57,500 nt of DNA from Cristatella mucedo (lineage: Eukaryota; Bryozoa; Phylactolaemata; Cristatellidae), in contig WPIO01000074.1 of NCBI GenBank assembly GCA_009760855.2, positions 270,001-327,500 of the forward strand, read 5' to 3'. This document shows positions 56,901-57,500 of this stretch, one piece after another. The notes under the pieces were generated by a model that made no database searches, was not told the origin of the DNA, and was given only the letters and a program-made list of their open reading frames with translations. A program made the translations under genes and the position numbers. How positions within the stretch are numbered: position 1 is the stretch's first letter; the number at the start of each line of letters is the position of its first letter.

Positions 56901-57500
56901 GTGGCGAGGGCCGCTGCAATGGCGAGGGCCGCTGCAATGGCGAGGGGCGCTGCAATGGCGAGGGGCGCTGCAATGGCGAGGGCCGCTGCAATGGCGAGGG
57001 CCGCTGCAGTGGCGAGGGCCGCTGCAGTGGCGAGGGCCGCTGCAATGGCGAGGGCCGCTGCAATGGCGAGGGCCGCTGCAGTGGCGAGGGCCGCTGCAGT
57101 GGCGAGGGCCGCTGCAGTGGCGAGGGACGCTGCTCCGACCACGTGAGTGCACAGGCAGCGCACATGCTCTGCCCAGGGTCGACTACGTGGACTCGCTGGG
57201 ACGCTCGCGGCGCTGCCTCAGACGCGACCTGCCCGGCCTGATCAGCATGGACCGGAGCCTGTCGGACGCGGCAGCCGTCAGTAGGGCGCAGCCGGCGGAG
57301 GCGTGGCGGCGGCCGGCGAGCGGCGGAGCAGACGACGACGACGGTGGCTCGGGGCCGCCTCTAGCGGGCTGCGCCGCTGCCGCCGAGCCGTCACTCCTGT
57401 CTGACGACATGCGGCGGGAGCTGCTTCGGCAGAAGTGGGAGCAGGAGGAGCAGGAGGCGAAGGAGCGGAATCGCGACATTCACTACGCCAACGTGCGGTT
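53897..57500 (+). CDS. CCDC174: CCDC174, 5' part (exons 53897-53971, 54068-54172, 54491-54591, 54822-54977, 57177->57500)
   Basis: CCDC174 is a nuclear coiled-coil protein reported to work with the exon-junction factor EIF4A3. The joined exons read: ...SSINVAS + IADLKAELYKKQQEF (human SLVDLKAELFRKQEEF); KPSLWTKKNAGVQQRAA (human KPSIWSKQNVGVSNRAE); ALEAKAVLYDKL (human KLEEKAKLYEKM); YLVDFARKLDDEW + VDYVDSLGRSRRC (human YLVDFTQK, EWVDYVDSLGRSRRC); LLSDDMRRELLRQKWEQEEQ (human [20 protein letters not shown]); and HYANVR at the window edge. All joins keep phase; 761 coding nt are present. The gene continues beyond the window. The link between YLVDF and VDYVDSLG is much shorter than in human. Confidence 0.95.
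54068..54172 (+). CDS. CCDC174: CCDC174 exon 2
   Basis: Acceptor GTTCTTACCAG, donor TCGCAG|GTAAGT, 105 nt, phase 0. IADLKAELYKKQQEFRSE is the conserved N-terminal block. Confidence 0.92.
54228..54352 (-). mobile_element. tRNA-headed SINE (CCDC174 intron 2)
   Basis: On the minus strand: TGGGCGCAGAGGTAAGGTGC (A box), CACGGCTTCGAGTCTTGC (B box), body TGCAAGCGGTAGCGACAGCC GTAAAGGG. Same family as 51575 and 41878. Confidence 0.78.
54491..54591 (+). CDS. CCDC174: CCDC174 exon 3 (followed by GC-AG intron)
   Basis: Acceptor TGCTTTGCGTAG, 101 nt. KPSLWTKKNAGVQQRAAGDL then VEEEDSLVKS. The phase and the alignment require the end at AAGAGCAG, which is followed by GCAAGT, not GT. Confidence 0.93.
54659..54692. 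repeat. (CTAC)n microsatellite
   Basis: About eight CTAC units in the GC-AG intron of CCDC174. Confidence 0.9.
54822..54977 (+). CDS. CCDC174: CCDC174 exon 4
   Basis: Acceptor GCCGCCGCCGCAG, donor GATGAGTG|GTTAGT, 156 nt. RALEAKAVLYDKLAQSALEA, acidic DGDDDDEGGEG, HYLVDFARKLDDE; ends inside a Trp codon. Confidence 0.93.
55152..55193. repeat. Inverted repeat, 17-bp arms
   Basis: CGGCTAGCCCCCTCCCC and its exact reverse complement with an 8-bp loop, CCDC174 intron 4. Confidence 0.9.
55517..55665 (-). mobile_element. Composite SINE: tRNA head + L2 hairpin tail
   Basis: On the minus strand: TTGGGTCCAGCGGTTAAGGT (A box), GTGGGCTCGAGCCCCGAG (B box), then directly GAAGCGCCTGAATAGAGATT AAGTTCTCTAGAGGCGCT, the L2 3' hairpin, and an AT tail. 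About 150 bp, complete-looking. Confidence 0.82.
55735..55858 (+). mobile_element. Composite SINE, second copy
   Basis: CTGCGGCTCGAGCCCTGCGG (B box) followed by GTAAAGCGGTCGGATGGAGA TTAAGTTCTCTCAGGGCGCT and an AATTATATTT tail. The A box is not clear. Confidence 0.7.
56283..56412 (+). mobile_element. SINE/L2 tail with triplicated hairpin half
   Basis: ACCCTGCGGCATACGTGAAG CTCCTGAATAGAGAG, then three tandem copies of a 27-bp unit (GGATTAAGTTTTCTTTGAGC GCTATAA) and a T run. It looks like a composite-SINE tail expanded in place. Confidence 0.65.
56770..57130. repeat. 18-bp minisatellite, about 20 copies
   Basis: Unit GGCGAGGGSCGCTGCARTG type, with three variants (GGGGCG..CAAT, GGGCCG..CAAT, GGGCCG..CAGT). 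It lies in CCDC174 intron 4 and ends about 45 bp before the exon 5 acceptor. Because 18 is divisible by three, every frame stays open (CNGEGR and similar). Confidence 0.95.
57177..57500 (+). CDS. CCDC174: CCDC174 exon 5 (runs off window)
   Basis: Acceptor CTCTGCCCAG completes the Trp codon, then VDYVDSLGRSRRCLRRDLPG, a Gly/Asp-rich insert, LLSDDMRRELLRQKWEQEEQ and HYANVR. No stop before the window edge. Confidence 0.95.

Noticed and set aside
56238-57241. Repeat proteins of CNGEGR, ARAAAM or RPSPLQ units
   Set aside because: The 18-bp minisatellite is open in all frames; it lies in a CCDC174 intron that is spliced out in the model.

Overview
This is a window of animal (metazoan) nuclear DNA. 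The genes are split by many introns with GT-AG (once GC-AG) borders. Exons are GC-rich and introns are full of microsatellites and LINE/SINE fragments. There are no operons or bacterial signals. The Eph kinase keeps a glycine loop of the type I recall from invertebrate Eph receptors, so a non-vertebrate animal is my best guess; I cannot name the species. Gene identities rest on remembered family sequences, not a database search.

Layout. (1) About 1.7-8.0 kb, plus strand: the 3' half of an Eph receptor tyrosine kinase gene, comprising three kinase exons, a kinase-tail exon and a SAM exon ending in a hydrophobic C-terminus. The ectodomain and membrane span lie upstream of the window or are not recognisable. 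Two tiny, phase-compatible exons may precede the kinase. (2) 8.0-14.6 kb: intergenic DNA with L2-type LINE fragments, one longer fragment of a second LINE family, and GC-rich stretches I cannot assign. (3) About 14.6-15.8 kb, plus strand: a GC-rich open frame for a low-complexity protein with one membrane segment, not recognised. (4) 17.7-53.6 kb, minus strand: an essentially complete CEP162 (KIAA1009/QN1) gene, rebuilt here as 25 exons from start codon to stop. Its introns hold most of the microsatellites and mobile elements. One stretch of about 70-80 residues, between the exons ending at 25073 and starting at 23662, was not located. One junction (exons 11/12) is ambiguous. (5) 53.9 kb to the window end, plus strand: the first five exons of CCDC174, starting 325 bp from the CEP162 start codon in the opposite direction, so the two genes probably share a bidirectional promoter.

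Mobile DNA. Sixteen or more 5'-truncated copies of one L2-clade LINE share a 3' end that can fold into a hairpin (stem AGCGCC/GGCGCT around AGAGA-loop-TCTCT) followed by an ATT-rich tail. A tRNA-headed SINE family carries the same hairpin tail in several copies, a LINE/SINE pair. A 661-bp terminal-inverted-repeat element built of GGACAT-plus-C-run motifs interrupts one L2 copy and contains CCCTAAA-like repeats. Long (CT)n tracts on the transcribed sense strand repeatedly sit 70-360 bp upstream of CEP162 acceptor sites.

The three recognised genes act separately: Eph in cell-contact signalling at the plasma membrane, CEP162 at the distal centriole and ciliary transition zone, CCDC174 in the nucleus (exon-junction/splicing context). 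I saw nothing that links them functionally, and no wholly new system; the novel material is structural (elements, palindromes, repeats).
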